Below are positions 16,679 through 24,670 of a DNA stretch of 38,945 bases, one piece after another; positions within the stretch are counted from its first letter, which is position 1; each line of letters starts with the position of its first letter. The translations under genes were made by a program, and so were the position numbers. Location: assembly GCA_946411525.1 (NCBI GenBank), contig CAMKEI010000019.1, forward strand, positions 1 to 38,945, given 5' to 3'. A model generated the notes under the pieces. The model searched no databases, was not told where the DNA came from, and saw nothing but the letters and a program-made list of their open reading frames with translations. The DNA comes from an uncultured Clostridia bacterium. GTDB lineage: Bacteria; Bacillota; Clostridia; Christensenellales; Aristaeellaceae.

Positions 16679-17839
16679 ATGTCCGAGTCCAATCCCATGC
16701 CTCAGCTTTCCCTGGCTCCCAGCGCTCCCGTTCCGGAACCCGAAGCCGCTCCCGCCGAAAGCATTCAGCAGACTGCCGCTCCTGTTGAGGAACAGGCCCC
16801 CGGTCTGGATGAAAGCCAGCTGACTGAGGCTGAAAAAAAGGCGATTGACGAATTTATCAATAAGGTGGATGTCACCAATCCCGATCATGTCCTTCTTTTC
16901 GGTGCTGACGCGCAGAAAAAGATCGCTGACTTCTCACAGACTGCCCTTGACGCGGTCAAGACGCAGGAAACCGGTGAAGTCGGCAACATGCTCGTGAATC
17001 TGGTCTCTGAGCTGAAAGGCTTTAAAAAGGATACGGAGGAACCGAAAGGGCTTGCGAAGCTGTTCGGTAAGGCTGAGGACAAGATTGTCCGCATGCAGGC
17101 CCGCTACAATAAAGTATCCGTTAATGTCGAGAACATCGCCTCTTCCCTGGAAGGATATCAGGCACAGCTCCTGAAAGATGTTGCCATGTTTGACCGTCTG
17201 TATGACCAGAACAGCGATTATTTCCATCAGCTGACGCTGTATATTATCGCAGGCGACAAGAAACTCAGGCAGATCCGGGAGACTGAACTGAAAGAACTGC
17301 TGGACAAGGCTGCTGCCAGCGGTGACGCGATGGATGCGCAGAAAGCGAACGACCTGGCTGCTCAGTGCGACCGTTTCGAAAAGAAACTGTACGATCTGAA
17401 GCTGACCCGCCAGGTAGCCATTCAGATGGCACCTCAGATCCGGCTGCTTCAGAACAATGACAGCCTGCTCGTTGAAAGGATTCAGTCCACGCTTTCCAAT
17501 ACGCTTCCGCTCTGGAAGAGTCAGATGGTCCTCGCCCTCGGTATGCATCATTCTCAGGAGGCGCTCAAGGCTCAGACGGCGGTGACTGATATGACCAACG
17601 AACTGCTCAAGCAGAATGCCCAGGCCCTGAAAGTCGGAACGATCCAGACAGCGAAAGAAGCTGAACGCGGCATCATTGACATTGAAACCCTCATCCAGAC
17701 CAATCAGGATCTGATCGATACCATCAACGAAGTGATGGAAATCCAGTCTCAGGGCCATGCCAAACGGATTGAAGCGGAAAAGACCCTCTACAGCATGGAA
17801 GCCGAGCTGAAAAAGAAGCTTCTTTCAACCAGGGTGTAA
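16679..17839 (+). CDS. TelA / toxic anion resistance family protein (YaaN-like)
   Basis: A 386-residue soluble, almost entirely helical protein of the TelA family. Members are linked genetically to resistance against tellurite and to some envelope-acting agents, but the mechanism is unknown. The first 45 residues are Pro/Ala/Glu-rich and probably disordered. KGLAKLFGKAEDKIVRMQARYNKV (about 122-145; core LAKLFGKAEDKI) and LRQIRETELKEL are family-like, as is VEKIQ-type text (LLVERIQSTLSNTLPLWKSQM core: STLSNTLPLWKSQ) near 275-290. AAAGGAGG precedes the ATG. A strong terminator closes the two-gene unit. Confidence 0.87.
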   Translation: MSESNPMPQLSLAPSAPVPEPEAAPAESIQQTAAPVEEQAPGLDESQLTEAEKKAIDEFINKVDVTNPDHVLLFGADAQKKIADFSQTALDAVKTQETGEVGNMLVNLVSELKGFKKDTEEPKGLAKLFGKAEDKIVRMQARYNKVSVNVENIASSLEGYQAQLLKDVAMFDRLYDQNSDYFHQLTLYIIAGDKKLRQIRETELKELLDKAAASGDAMDAQKANDLAAQCDRFEKKLYDLKLTRQVAIQMAPQIRLLQNNDSLLVERIQSTLSNTLPLWKSQMVLALGMHHSQEALKAQTAVTDMTNELLKQNAQALKVGTIQTAKEAERGIIDIETLIQTNQDLIDTINEVMEIQSQGHAKRIEAEKTLYSMEAELKKKLLSTRV

Positions 17840-17851
17840 TCGGTATCTCTC

Positions 17852-17888
17852 CCGGCACGGCTGTAATCTCAATACCGTGCCGGTTTTT
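17852..17888 (+). terminator. Terminator of the XpaC-TelA unit
   Basis: CCGGCACGG (17852-17860) pairs perfectly with CCGTGCCGG (17875-17883), followed by TTTTT. No obvious promoter fits in the 25 nt before the next gene, so that gene needs read-through or a promoter overlapping this element. Confidence 0.85.
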
Positions 17889-17913
17889 ACTGTGATGAAA
17901 GGAACCGAAGTCC

Positions 17914-19329
17914 ATGCGTGTGATCGGAATTACCGGCAGCATTGCCTGCGGGAAAACAACCGTCAGCCAGGAGCTGATCCGGCGCGGTTTTCCGGTGATC
18001 GACGGTGATGTTCTTTCAAGGGAACTGACCGGGCCGGGCGGTTCCGCCATGAGGGAAATCCGTTCAGTATTCGGAGACCGGTATATCCAGGCGGACGGAT
18101 CCCTGAACCGGCAGGAAATGGGTCACCTTGTTTTCTCCGATTCCGCTTCCCGCAATCGCCTCGACAGGCTGATGGCTCCTTATCTCAGGGAACTGACGCT
18201 TGAACGCATAGAATCTGTACGGTCTTCCGGCGCAGCGCTTTGTTTTCTTGATATGCCTCTTCTTTTTGAAAAGGGATATGATCAGTATTGTGATACTGTC
18301 TGGTGCGTATGGCTTCCGGAGGATTTGCAGCTTCAGCGGCTGACAGATCGGGACGGTTATACGAAGGAGGAAGCGCTGAACCGGATAAGGGCGGTCCTGT
18401 CCTCTGATGAAAAGGCGAACCGTTCCCCGGTAGTCATAGACAATTCCGGCCCGCTGGAAGATACGCTTCAGCAGGTCGGGGATCAGCTGAATATTGAACT
18501 GTCGCGTTCCGGAATCGTTCCGCGCCGGCGAAGGTCATCACCTCCTGTCCGTGAACCTGAACCGGTTCTGAATCAGGCACCTGTCACAATGGTGATGCCG
18601 CCTGCCGACATTGTCATTGAACGTCCCGAGTCTTCCAGAAGGAAACCTTCCGGAAGAAAATCAGCCTGGCAGATGCCGTCATGGATCAAAGTTTCCATGA
18701 TCTGCCTGGCCGCTGTCCTCGCTGTTTCCTTTACCGCTCAGATGCTCATGAACGCGTATCTCACCAGGCAGCGCGAAACCCATGAAGCTGAGCAGAAAGC
18801 GATTGACGTGCAGTATCCGCTGATGTACAGGGATTTGATCGTCAGCATATCGTCGGAATACAACCTTGCTCCGTCGCTGATTGCTGCGGTGATCATGAAT
18901 GAAAGCTCTTTCAGGCCGGACGCTTTATCCTCTGTCGGCGCGAAGGGGCTGATGCAGCTGATGCCGGATACGGCAGAATGGATCGCTCACAAACTCCGTC
19001 TTTCCGATTACCGGATTGACCAGCTGGACGTTCCTGACACAAATATCCGTTTCGGTTGCTGGTATCTGAATTATCTCAGTACCCTGTTCAACGGCGACCC
19101 TTTATGCGTTGTCTGCGCCTATCACGCCGGACAGGGCGAGATTTCCTCCTGGCTGGCCAATCCGCTGTACAGCAGTAACGGGACCGCGCTGAACTATAAC
19201 AGCCTGCCTGAAGGCCCCACCAAACGTTATGCAGGGAGAGTAATAAGGGATTATGGAATCTATAAAGCGAAGTATTTTAATCCGGGCAGTTTCGATGCTG
19301 CTCCTGCTGACGCTGTTTCTGCCGACTGA
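17914..19329 (+). CDS. coaE: Dephospho-CoA kinase fused to a membrane-anchored lytic transglycosylase
   Basis: One 471-residue ORF joins two enzymes. Residues 1-195 are CoaE, which phosphorylates dephospho-CoA in the last step of CoA synthesis: P-loop GSIACGKT (8-15), DGDVLSREL (30-38), DMPLLFE (113-119), RDG (146-148). Residues 200-256 are a basic, Pro-rich linker, 258-278 a single membrane helix, and 295-460 an SLT-type transglycosylase that cuts peptidoglycan glycan strands: catalytic Glu330 in NESSF, GAKGLMQLMP (342-351), AYHAGQG (402-408). With the basic linker inside, CoaE would sit in the cytoplasm and SLT outside. Some CoaE positions usually conserved are changed (HP to AP at 88-89, Gln to Val161, AD to SP at 171-172). 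No internal start with a ribosome site was found, so separate translation looks unlikely. Confidence 0.88.
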   Translation: MRVIGITGSIACGKTTVSQELIRRGFPVIDGDVLSRELTGPGGSAMREIRSVFGDRYIQADGSLNRQEMGHLVFSDSASRNRLDRLMAPYLRELTLERIESVRSSGAALCFLDMPLLFEKGYDQYCDTVWCVWLPEDLQLQRLTDRDGYTKEEALNRIRAVLSSDEKANRSPVVIDNSGPLEDTLQQVGDQLNIELSRSGIVPRRRRSSPPVREPEPVLNQAPVTMVMPPADIVIERPESSRRKPSGRKSAWQMPSWIKVSMICLAAVLAVSFTAQMLMNAYLTRQRETHEAEQKAIDVQYPLMYRDLIVSISSEYNLAPSLIAAVIMNESSFRPDALSSVGAKGLMQLMPDTAEWIAHKLRLSDYRIDQLDVPDTNIRFGCWYLNYLSTLFNGDPLCVVCAYHAGQGEISSWLANPLYSSNGTALNYNSLPEGPTKRYAGRVIRDYGIYKAKYFNPGSFDAAPADAVSAD

Positions 19330-20845
19330 TCTTTCACTTGCAGAACCGGTTGAATCCAGCATCACCATCGGGATTCAGAGTACGAAAACGATCACGATAC
19401 GTCCTTTCGAACCGCTTGAAAGGGATATGCTTTCAATTTATCACGTGATCTACGACAGCCTGATTGTCATCGATGATGACTACCTTCCCCAGGGAAGTGT
19501 AGCTGAGAGCTGGGAATACAGCTCCAACGGGAAGCTCTGGACCTTCCATCTTCGCAATGACGTCCGTTTTTCGGACGGAACGCCGCTGACAGCGCAGGAT
19601 GTGGTTGCCTCTGCGAATTACATTCTGGACAAAGCCCGGGATGAAAACATCACAGACCACGGTTTTTACAGCAATCTGAATTACTTTGTGAAATCAATTT
19701 CAGCTAAGGATGATTACACGGTTGTTGTAACGGCTAAATCAGGCAAGGATGAAAGCAGGGCCTGCTTTGGTATCCTCTATGAGATGACTTTCCCGATTGT
19801 CCCGGCGTCTCAGGTATCCGCGGACAATCCGATCGGCAGCGGGCCCTATGTTGTTTCCTCCTTCTCGGCCCAGGACTATATGGTGCTCGACGCCAATGAA
19901 AACTGGTGGAAACTGCAGCCGTATGTGAAACAGATTATGATTCCCTTCCATGATACGGCGAAAGCGGTCATCGACAGCTATGAATATGACCGGGTGGACG
20001 GGATCTTTACCCGTTCCACGGCCGGTGCGCAGTACAAAACAGGGACGAAATCCGTTTCCATGGTATACCGTACCAACCAGCTGGAATGCCTGCTTACGAA
20101 CAATTCATCCAGTGAACTGACGCCGGAGGTTCGGCGGGCGATCCGCTGCGTGATTGACAAGCAGAAAATCATTTCGGGCAATTATGCCGGTATGGCGGTT
20201 GCCACGAATTTTCCTTTCTATCCCGGCACCTGGATGTATAACGACAGCCTTGATTCCCGCTTTACCGTCAATCTTGATGAGGCGCGAAGGCTGCTGCAGC
20301 AGGACGGCTGGGAGGATTCAGATGAAAACGGGGTCCTTGACCGTCAGACTGCGGAAGGTAAAACCAGAACGCTCAGCCTTCGTTTCTATGTTTATGAAGA
20401 GCCTGACAACGATGTCAGGTTGGAAACGGCGAACATGATAGCCGAACAGCTCCTTGAGGTCGGGATTGAATGCCGGATTGAGCCCATGACTTTCGCAAAT
20501 GTCAAGGAAAAGCTGCGTGCCGGCTCGTTCGATCTGGCGCTGGTCTCCTATGCTATGGATGTCTGTCCGGATGTGGGATTTCTGCTGATGAAGGGCAACA
20601 CCGGTAATTATGTCCGGTATAAAAGCGACCGGATGACAACACTCTGCAGGGAACTTCGGAAAGAAGTCACCCAGGAAGGATACCGGCAGAAGCTTATGGA
20701 GATCCAGTCCCTGTTTGAGGAAGACTGTCCGTTTATCTGTCTGTGCTTCAGAACAGGATATGTCATTACGCGCAACATGTACACAACCTGCAGGGATGTT
20801 CGGGAGTATGAGCTGCTGCGCGGTATTGAAAGCATCTCGCCATGA
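19253..20845 (+). CDS. Extracellular solute-binding protein, family 5 (peptide-type), orphan
   Basis: A 530-residue secreted receptor of the oligopeptide/nickel-binding class. Family features are YDSLIVIDDDYLPQGSVAESWEY-type opening (core PQGSVAESWEY), WTFHLRNDVRFSDGTPLTAQDVVAS and IGSGPYVVSSF (cores VRFSDGTPLTAQDV, GSGPYVV). The N-terminus is a signal peptide with a likely cleavage after SLA at residue 30; there is no lipobox Cys, so membrane tethering is not evident. No permease or ATPase genes lie nearby, so it may act with a transporter elsewhere or be purely a sensor. The start overlaps the previous gene by 77 nt in another frame; the ribosome site is modest (AAGGG). A Met at residue 15 would leave a defective signal peptide. 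Confidence 0.87.
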   Translation: MESIKRSILIRAVSMLLLLTLFLPTDLSLAEPVESSITIGIQSTKTITIRPFEPLERDMLSIYHVIYDSLIVIDDDYLPQGSVAESWEYSSNGKLWTFHLRNDVRFSDGTPLTAQDVVASANYILDKARDENITDHGFYSNLNYFVKSISAKDDYTVVVTAKSGKDESRACFGILYEMTFPIVPASQVSADNPIGSGPYVVSSFSAQDYMVLDANENWWKLQPYVKQIMIPFHDTAKAVIDSYEYDRVDGIFTRSTAGAQYKTGTKSVSMVYRTNQLECLLTNNSSSELTPEVRRAIRCVIDKQKIISGNYAGMAVATNFPFYPGTWMYNDSLDSRFTVNLDEARRLLQQDGWEDSDENGVLDRQTAEGKTRTLSLRFYVYEEPDNDVRLETANMIAEQLLEVGIECRIEPMTFANVKEKLRAGSFDLALVSYAMDVCPDVGFLLMKGNTGNYVRYKSDRMTTLCRELRKEVTQEGYRQKLMEIQSLFEEDCPFICLCFRTGYVITRNMYTTCRDVREYELLRGIESISP

Positions 20846-20869
20846 CTGTCCGTTGTAAGGAGGATTTAC

Positions 20870-21817
20870 ATGGATTGGGTTGAACTGATTATCCATACTA
20901 CGACCGCCGGTACGGATCAGGTTTCAGATCTGCTGATGGACTGCGGTGCGTCCGGTACCATGATTGAAGATCGTTCGGATATACCTGACCCCGCCAAACC
21001 CCATGGCATCTGGGAAATCATTGATCCTGCGCTGCTGGACAACATGCCTGAAGACGTTCTTGTGCATGCCTGGTTTGAGGAAAACGCTTCCCTGCCGTCC
21101 CTGCTCGATTCAGTCAGGAACAGGCTGGCTGTTCTTTCGTCCTCTGATGCCGGTCCTGACTTCGGATCCCTGATCCTGGATACCAGAACCGTCAATGACG
21201 GTGCCTGGAAGGACGTCTGGAAGAAATACTTTAAGCCGTTCCGCGCCGGGAAACGCCTGGTGATCAAACCCACCTGGGAATCCTATAATCCCGTGCCGGA
21301 TGATCTTGTCGTCGAGATCGATCCGGGCATGGCTTTCGGCAGCGGTACGCATGAAACAACCGGTATGTGCCTGTCTCTTCTTGAAGAAGTCATTCACGGC
21401 GGCGAAGAGATCATAGATGTCGGCACAGGAAGCGGTATTCTTGCAATCGGTGCCGCGCTGCTCGGTGCCGGTCGCGTGCTGGCCGTCGATATTGATCCGG
21501 ACGCTGTACAGGTCGCCCGGGAAAACGTCTCTCACAATCATGTGGAGCAGACGGTCACTGTACGTCAGGGAAATCTGCTGGACCACGTTTCTGATATCTG
21601 CGATATCTGCGTCGCCAATATCATCTCTGATGTCATCATTTCGTTTGCTGCGCCGCTGATAAATCATATTCGTCCGGGCGGACTGTTCATATGCAGCGGC
21701 ATTGTATCGCTCAGAGCCGATGAAGTGGCCCGGTCTCTGGAAGCAGCCGGATTTGAAATCCTCCGGAAGGAAACCAGGGGTGAATGGACTGCATTCCTGT
21801 CCGGGAGGAATTGCTGA
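20870..21817 (+). CDS. prmA: Ribosomal protein L11 methyltransferase
   Basis: PrmA trimethylates ribosomal protein L11 using S-adenosylmethionine. The 315-residue protein has the N-terminal substrate-recognition region (1-100), KDVWKKYFKPFRAGKRLVI (core WKKYFKPFRAG, 117-127), DPGMAFGSGTHETT (151-164), and SAM motif I DVGTGSG (183-189) followed by VDIDPDAV. The late motif VANIISDV replaces the more common ANI(L/V)AxP form. AAGGAGG lies upstream of the ATG. The stop shares a base with the rsmE start, typical of the prmA-rsmE pairing in Firmicutes. Confidence 0.95.
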   Translation: MDWVELIIHTTTAGTDQVSDLLMDCGASGTMIEDRSDIPDPAKPHGIWEIIDPALLDNMPEDVLVHAWFEENASLPSLLDSVRNRLAVLSSSDAGPDFGSLILDTRTVNDGAWKDVWKKYFKPFRAGKRLVIKPTWESYNPVPDDLVVEIDPGMAFGSGTHETTGMCLSLLEEVIHGGEEIIDVGTGSGILAIGAALLGAGRVLAVDIDPDAVQVARENVSHNHVEQTVTVRQGNLLDHVSDICDICVANIISDVIISFAAPLINHIRPGGLFICSGIVSLRADEVARSLEAAGFEILRKETRGEWTAFLSGRNC

Positions 21818-22551
21818 TGCACAGGTTTTACGCAGATCCGGGCCGATGCGATAGTGATCTGGTTTTTCTTTCTCCGGAAGATGCCCGCCATGCCCTGACT
21901 GTTCTTCGCCTGAAGCCGGGGCAGCATGTTGAGATCGTGAAGGATGCGCTTCGATGGGATGCCGTACTGGTCAGCGCGGACCGTCAGGACGTTTCCCTGC
22001 GGATTCTGGCCCCTCTTCCGTCCACGGAACCCCGCCTTTCCGTAACGCTCTTCCAGGGGATTCCAAAGTCTGACAAGATGGATCTCATCGTGCAAAAGGC
22101 AACGGAGCTTGGTGCGTCCCGGATCGTACCGGTCATGTTGAATCGCTGCGTTTCGCGTCCTGACCCGAAGGATACGGACCGCAAACTGGACCGGTGGCGG
22201 AAAATCGCCCGGGAAGCCGGTAAACAGTCCGGTCGCTGCGTGATTCCCCGGATCATGGCTCCGGTCACGCTGACTGATCTGAAAAATGTCGAATCTCCGC
22301 CTGAGATGAATGTTGTTCCCTGGGAGGAAGCGGACGGGTTCGGTCCGCTCGCTTTCAGGGAATCGAACCCCTCGCTTTCCTCCCTGGGAATCCTGATCGG
22401 ACCTGAAGGCGGAATCGAAAAGGATGAAATTGACTTTCTGCGTACACTTGGTTTCGTGCCTGTGACGCTCGGAAAACGGATCCTCCGTACTGAAACCGCC
22501 GGCCTGGCCGCCATTTCATCCTTTATGGCGCTGTACGGGGAAATGGAGTAA
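21817..22551 (+). CDS. rsmE: 16S rRNA (uracil(1498)-N3)-methyltransferase
   Basis: RsmE methylates U1498 of 16S rRNA in the assembled small subunit. It is a 244-residue SPOUT-fold protein: PUA-like N-terminus opening MHRFYAD, then QKATELGASRIVPV, RCVSR, and the knotted SAM site IGPEGGIEKDEI with LGKRILRTETA at the C-terminus. ATG 21817 is chosen over an upstream in-frame ATG at 21784 because it follows GGGAGG and starts with the family-typical MHRF. The next gene begins within the stop codon. Confidence 0.96.
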   Translation: MHRFYADPGRCDSDLVFLSPEDARHALTVLRLKPGQHVEIVKDALRWDAVLVSADRQDVSLRILAPLPSTEPRLSVTLFQGIPKSDKMDLIVQKATELGASRIVPVMLNRCVSRPDPKDTDRKLDRWRKIAREAGKQSGRCVIPRIMAPVTLTDLKNVESPPEMNVVPWEEADGFGPLAFRESNPSLSSLGILIGPEGGIEKDEIDFLRTLGFVPVTLGKRILRTETAGLAAISSFMALYGEME

Positions 22552-23873
22552 TGATGCAAACTGTCGCGGCCCATACGCTTGGGTGCAAAGTGAATCAGTA
22601 TGATACGCAGGCGATGCTTGAGCTTTTCCTTCGGGAAGGTTACCGGATCGTCCCGATGGATCAGTCTGCGGATGTATACCTGGTGAACACCTGTACTGTC
22701 ACAGGCACCGGGGATAAAAAATCTCTGCAGCTGATCCGCAAAATCCGCCGGGAACATCCGGACTCCGCGCTGATTGTCTGCGGCTGTATGGCTCAGCAGC
22801 GGGGGGAAGAGCTGCTTGCCACAGGGGCGGATCTGATTATCGGCACCCAGAGGCGCGCCGATGTGGTTACCCTGCTGAATCAGGTGCGTGAAACGGGAAT
22901 CCCGTTATCTGCAGTATCTCCCTTATCGGAGAACCAGGCCTTCGAATGCCTTTCTGTCAGCGCGCTGAACGAGCATACCCGCGCTGTTCTGAAAATTCAG
23001 GAAGGATGCGGAAACCGCTGCTCCTACTGCATCATCCCTGCTGTCCGCGGGCCGGTCCGTTCCAGGCCTCCCGAAGATATCCGCGCAGAAGTGCTGAGGC
23101 TTCGGGATGCTGGATTCTGTGAAATCGTGCTGACTGGTATTCATCTTTGTTCCTACGGCAGGGATCTGGATTCTTCCCTTTCCCTGCTGGATGTCATCCG
23201 GATGATACAGGAAACTTCCGGCATACTCAGAATCCGCCTCGGTTCTCTTGAACCGACTGTTGCGACGCCTGCTTTTGCATCCGAGCTGAAAAAGGCGGAC
23301 AAAATATGTCCGCAGTTCCACCTTGCGCTGCAGTCCGGCAGCGACACAGTGCTTGCGCGGATGCGGCGGCGCTACAATACGTCCCAGTATCTGCAGGGTG
23401 TTGATAACCTGAGGCGTGAGTTTCCCCGCGCGGCGTTTACCACAGATATTCTGACAGGTTTCCCGGGCGAGACGGAAACAGAGTTTGAGGAAACGAAGCA
23501 GATGATTTCAAAAGTGGGATTTGCGAGAATTCATGTGTTTCCCTATTCTGCCCGTCCGGATACGCCTGCCGCGCTCATGCCGGGGCAGCTGCCTCCCGCT
23601 GAAAAAGAGCGTCGTGCCCGCGAGCTCATTGCGCTGGGACACAAGGTATCGTCATTGTATCTTAATGAATGGATCGGCCGCGAATCTGCCGTCATTCCCG
23701 AAGAGCTGATTGACGGCTGCTGGGAGGGTTACACGCCTGAGTATATACGCGTCCGTCTTCGGGAAAACGACAGGTGCATTCCCGGACGCCCTGTCCCAGT
23801 CAGGCTTTTGGGTACCTTTTCCCGCGGTATGCGGGGTGAAATACTGATCAATACAAACGGAAAGGATGACTGA
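22551..23873 (+). CDS. mtaB: tRNA t6A37 methylthiotransferase (MtaB-like radical SAM)
   Basis: MtaB converts t6A37 of tRNA to ms2t6A. The 440-residue protein has the N-terminal UPF0004 domain with cluster-binding Cys12 (LGCKVNQYDTQ), Cys48 (NTCTVT) and Cys79 (CGCMAQ), then the radical SAM CGNRCSYC (153-160), and a C-terminal TRAM-like region with RVRLRENDRCIPGRPVPVRL (core VRLRENDRCIPGRPV). HTLGCKVN and the absence of MiaB-specific text favour MtaB over MiaB/RimO. ATG 22551 overlaps the rsmE stop; ATG 22554 is better spaced from GGAG (22545-22548). Its substrate t6A needs TsaC, encoded at 36000-37040 of the same window. Confidence 0.92.
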   Translation: MMQTVAAHTLGCKVNQYDTQAMLELFLREGYRIVPMDQSADVYLVNTCTVTGTGDKKSLQLIRKIRREHPDSALIVCGCMAQQRGEELLATGADLIIGTQRRADVVTLLNQVRETGIPLSAVSPLSENQAFECLSVSALNEHTRAVLKIQEGCGNRCSYCIIPAVRGPVRSRPPEDIRAEVLRLRDAGFCEIVLTGIHLCSYGRDLDSSLSLLDVIRMIQETSGILRIRLGSLEPTVATPAFASELKKADKICPQFHLALQSGSDTVLARMRRRYNTSQYLQGVDNLRREFPRAAFTTDILTGFPGETETEFEETKQMISKVGFARIHVFPYSARPDTPAALMPGQLPPAEKERRARELIALGHKVSSLYLNEWIGRESAVIPEELIDGCWEGYTPEYIRVRLRENDRCIPGRPVPVRLLGTFSRGMRGEILINTNGKDD

Positions 23874-23877
23874 ACTG

Positions 23878-24219
23878 ATGGAAAACTGTCTCTTCTGCAA
23901 AATCATGAAGGGAGAAATCCCGTCCTCGAAAGTGTATGAAAACGAGTATGTCTATGCGTTCCGCGACATTAACCCTCAGGCGCCGGTGCATATCCTGGTG
24001 ATTCCGAAAAAGCATCTGTCTTCCCTGAACGATGCGGACAAAGCGGATGACCGTGAACTGTCCGAATGCCTGCGTGCCATCCCTGTCATTGCGGCTTCAG
24101 AGAATTTATCAAACGGTTACCGGGTCGTTTCCAACTGCGGCCCCGATGCCTGCCAGTCCGTTCCCCATCTTCATTTCCATATTCTCGGCGGCACACAGAT
24201 GGGTGAAAGAATGGCCTGA
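23878..24219 (+). CDS. Histidine triad (HIT) nucleotide-binding protein, HinT type
   Basis: A small purine-nucleoside phosphoramidase-type protein. The 113 residues begin MENCLFCKIMKGEIPS and contain the triad HLHFH (97-101) followed by ILGG; N-terminal FRDINPQAPVHILVIPKKH (core INPQAPVHILVIP) is equally typical. Two Cys at 4 and 7 form the CxxC seen in zinc-binding HinT proteins. Start: ATG 23878 matches the family N-terminus; an in-frame ATG at 23866 lies inside the AAAGGA site and inside mtaB. It is the last gene of the co-directional run; no convincing terminator follows, only a 4-bp stem with a T-rich tail near 24222-24249. Confidence 0.93.
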   Translation: MENCLFCKIMKGEIPSSKVYENEYVYAFRDINPQAPVHILVIPKKHLSSLNDADKADDRELSECLRAIPVIAASENLSNGYRVVSNCGPDACQSVPHLHFHILGGTQMGERMA

Positions 24220-24273
24220 CGGCATTTTCACCCGGATGCTTTTCTTTATTCTGGGACTGTTTATGAAAAAAAG

Positions 24274-24302
24274 TTGACTCACGTCCTCTTTCGCTGTATA
24301 AT
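24274..24302 (+). promoter_or_regulatory. Strong sigma-A promoter of rpsU
   Basis: TTGACT (24274-24279), exactly 17 nt, TATAAT (24297-24302). It is the closest match to consensus in the window. A leader of about 60 nt follows. Confidence 0.85.
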
Positions 24303-24369
24303 CACTTATGGTTTTCAGATTTCAGAGCGATGTCTGCAGGCCATGTATTGAGCGAGGGGAGGGATAACA

Positions 24370-24543
24370 GTGTCCGAGGTTCGTATCCGCGAAAATGAGT
24401 CCCTGGAAAGTGCGCTCAAACGGTTTAAGCGGCAGTGCGCCCGCAGCGGCGTTCTCCAGGAAGTGCGCAAACGCGAGCATTACGAGAAGCCCAGCGTTAA
24501 ACGCAAGAAAAAGGCTGAAGCCGCCCGTAAGCGCAAGTGGTAA
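24370..24543 (+). CDS. rpsU: 30S ribosomal protein S21
   Basis: A 57-residue basic ribosomal protein that sits near the anti-Shine-Dalgarno end of 16S rRNA. It reads [20 protein letters not shown] at the start and ends [26 protein letters not shown] is the family hallmark. Translation begins at GTG 24370, preceded by GAGGGGAGGG. The gene forms its own transcription unit, with a near-consensus promoter and a tetraloop terminator. In many Firmicutes it follows a HIT-family gene, as here. Confidence 0.96.
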   Translation: MSEVRIRENESLESALKRFKRQCARSGVLQEVRKREHYEKPSVKRKKKAEAARKRKW

Positions 24544-24553
24544 TGTTTCGTAA

Positions 24554-24590
24554 AACTCCCTTCTCTTCGGAGAAGGGTTTTTTCTTTTTT
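24554..24590 (+). terminator. Terminator of rpsU
   Basis: CCCTTCTC (24558-24565), a TTCG tetraloop, GAGAAGGG (24570-24577), then a run of T. UUCG loops are exceptionally stable. Confidence 0.92.
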
Positions 24591-24611
24591 CTGCTGATCT
24601 CGGTGTAAGCC

Positions 24612-24640
24612 TTGTCTTTCATTCCTGAATTTGGTATTAT
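24612..24640 (+). promoter_or_regulatory. Promoter of the methyltransferase-rho-ppaC operon
   Basis: TTGTCT (24612-24617), 17 nt, TATTAT (24635-24640), with TGG directly before the -10 box (extended -10 form). Confidence 0.65.
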
Positions 24641-24670
24641 ATAAGTAATCTCTGGAGAAAAGAGGATGTC

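Noticed and set aside
24220-24255. Possible terminator after the HIT gene
   Set aside because: Only a 4-bp stem can be drawn before the T-rich stretch; too weak to call.
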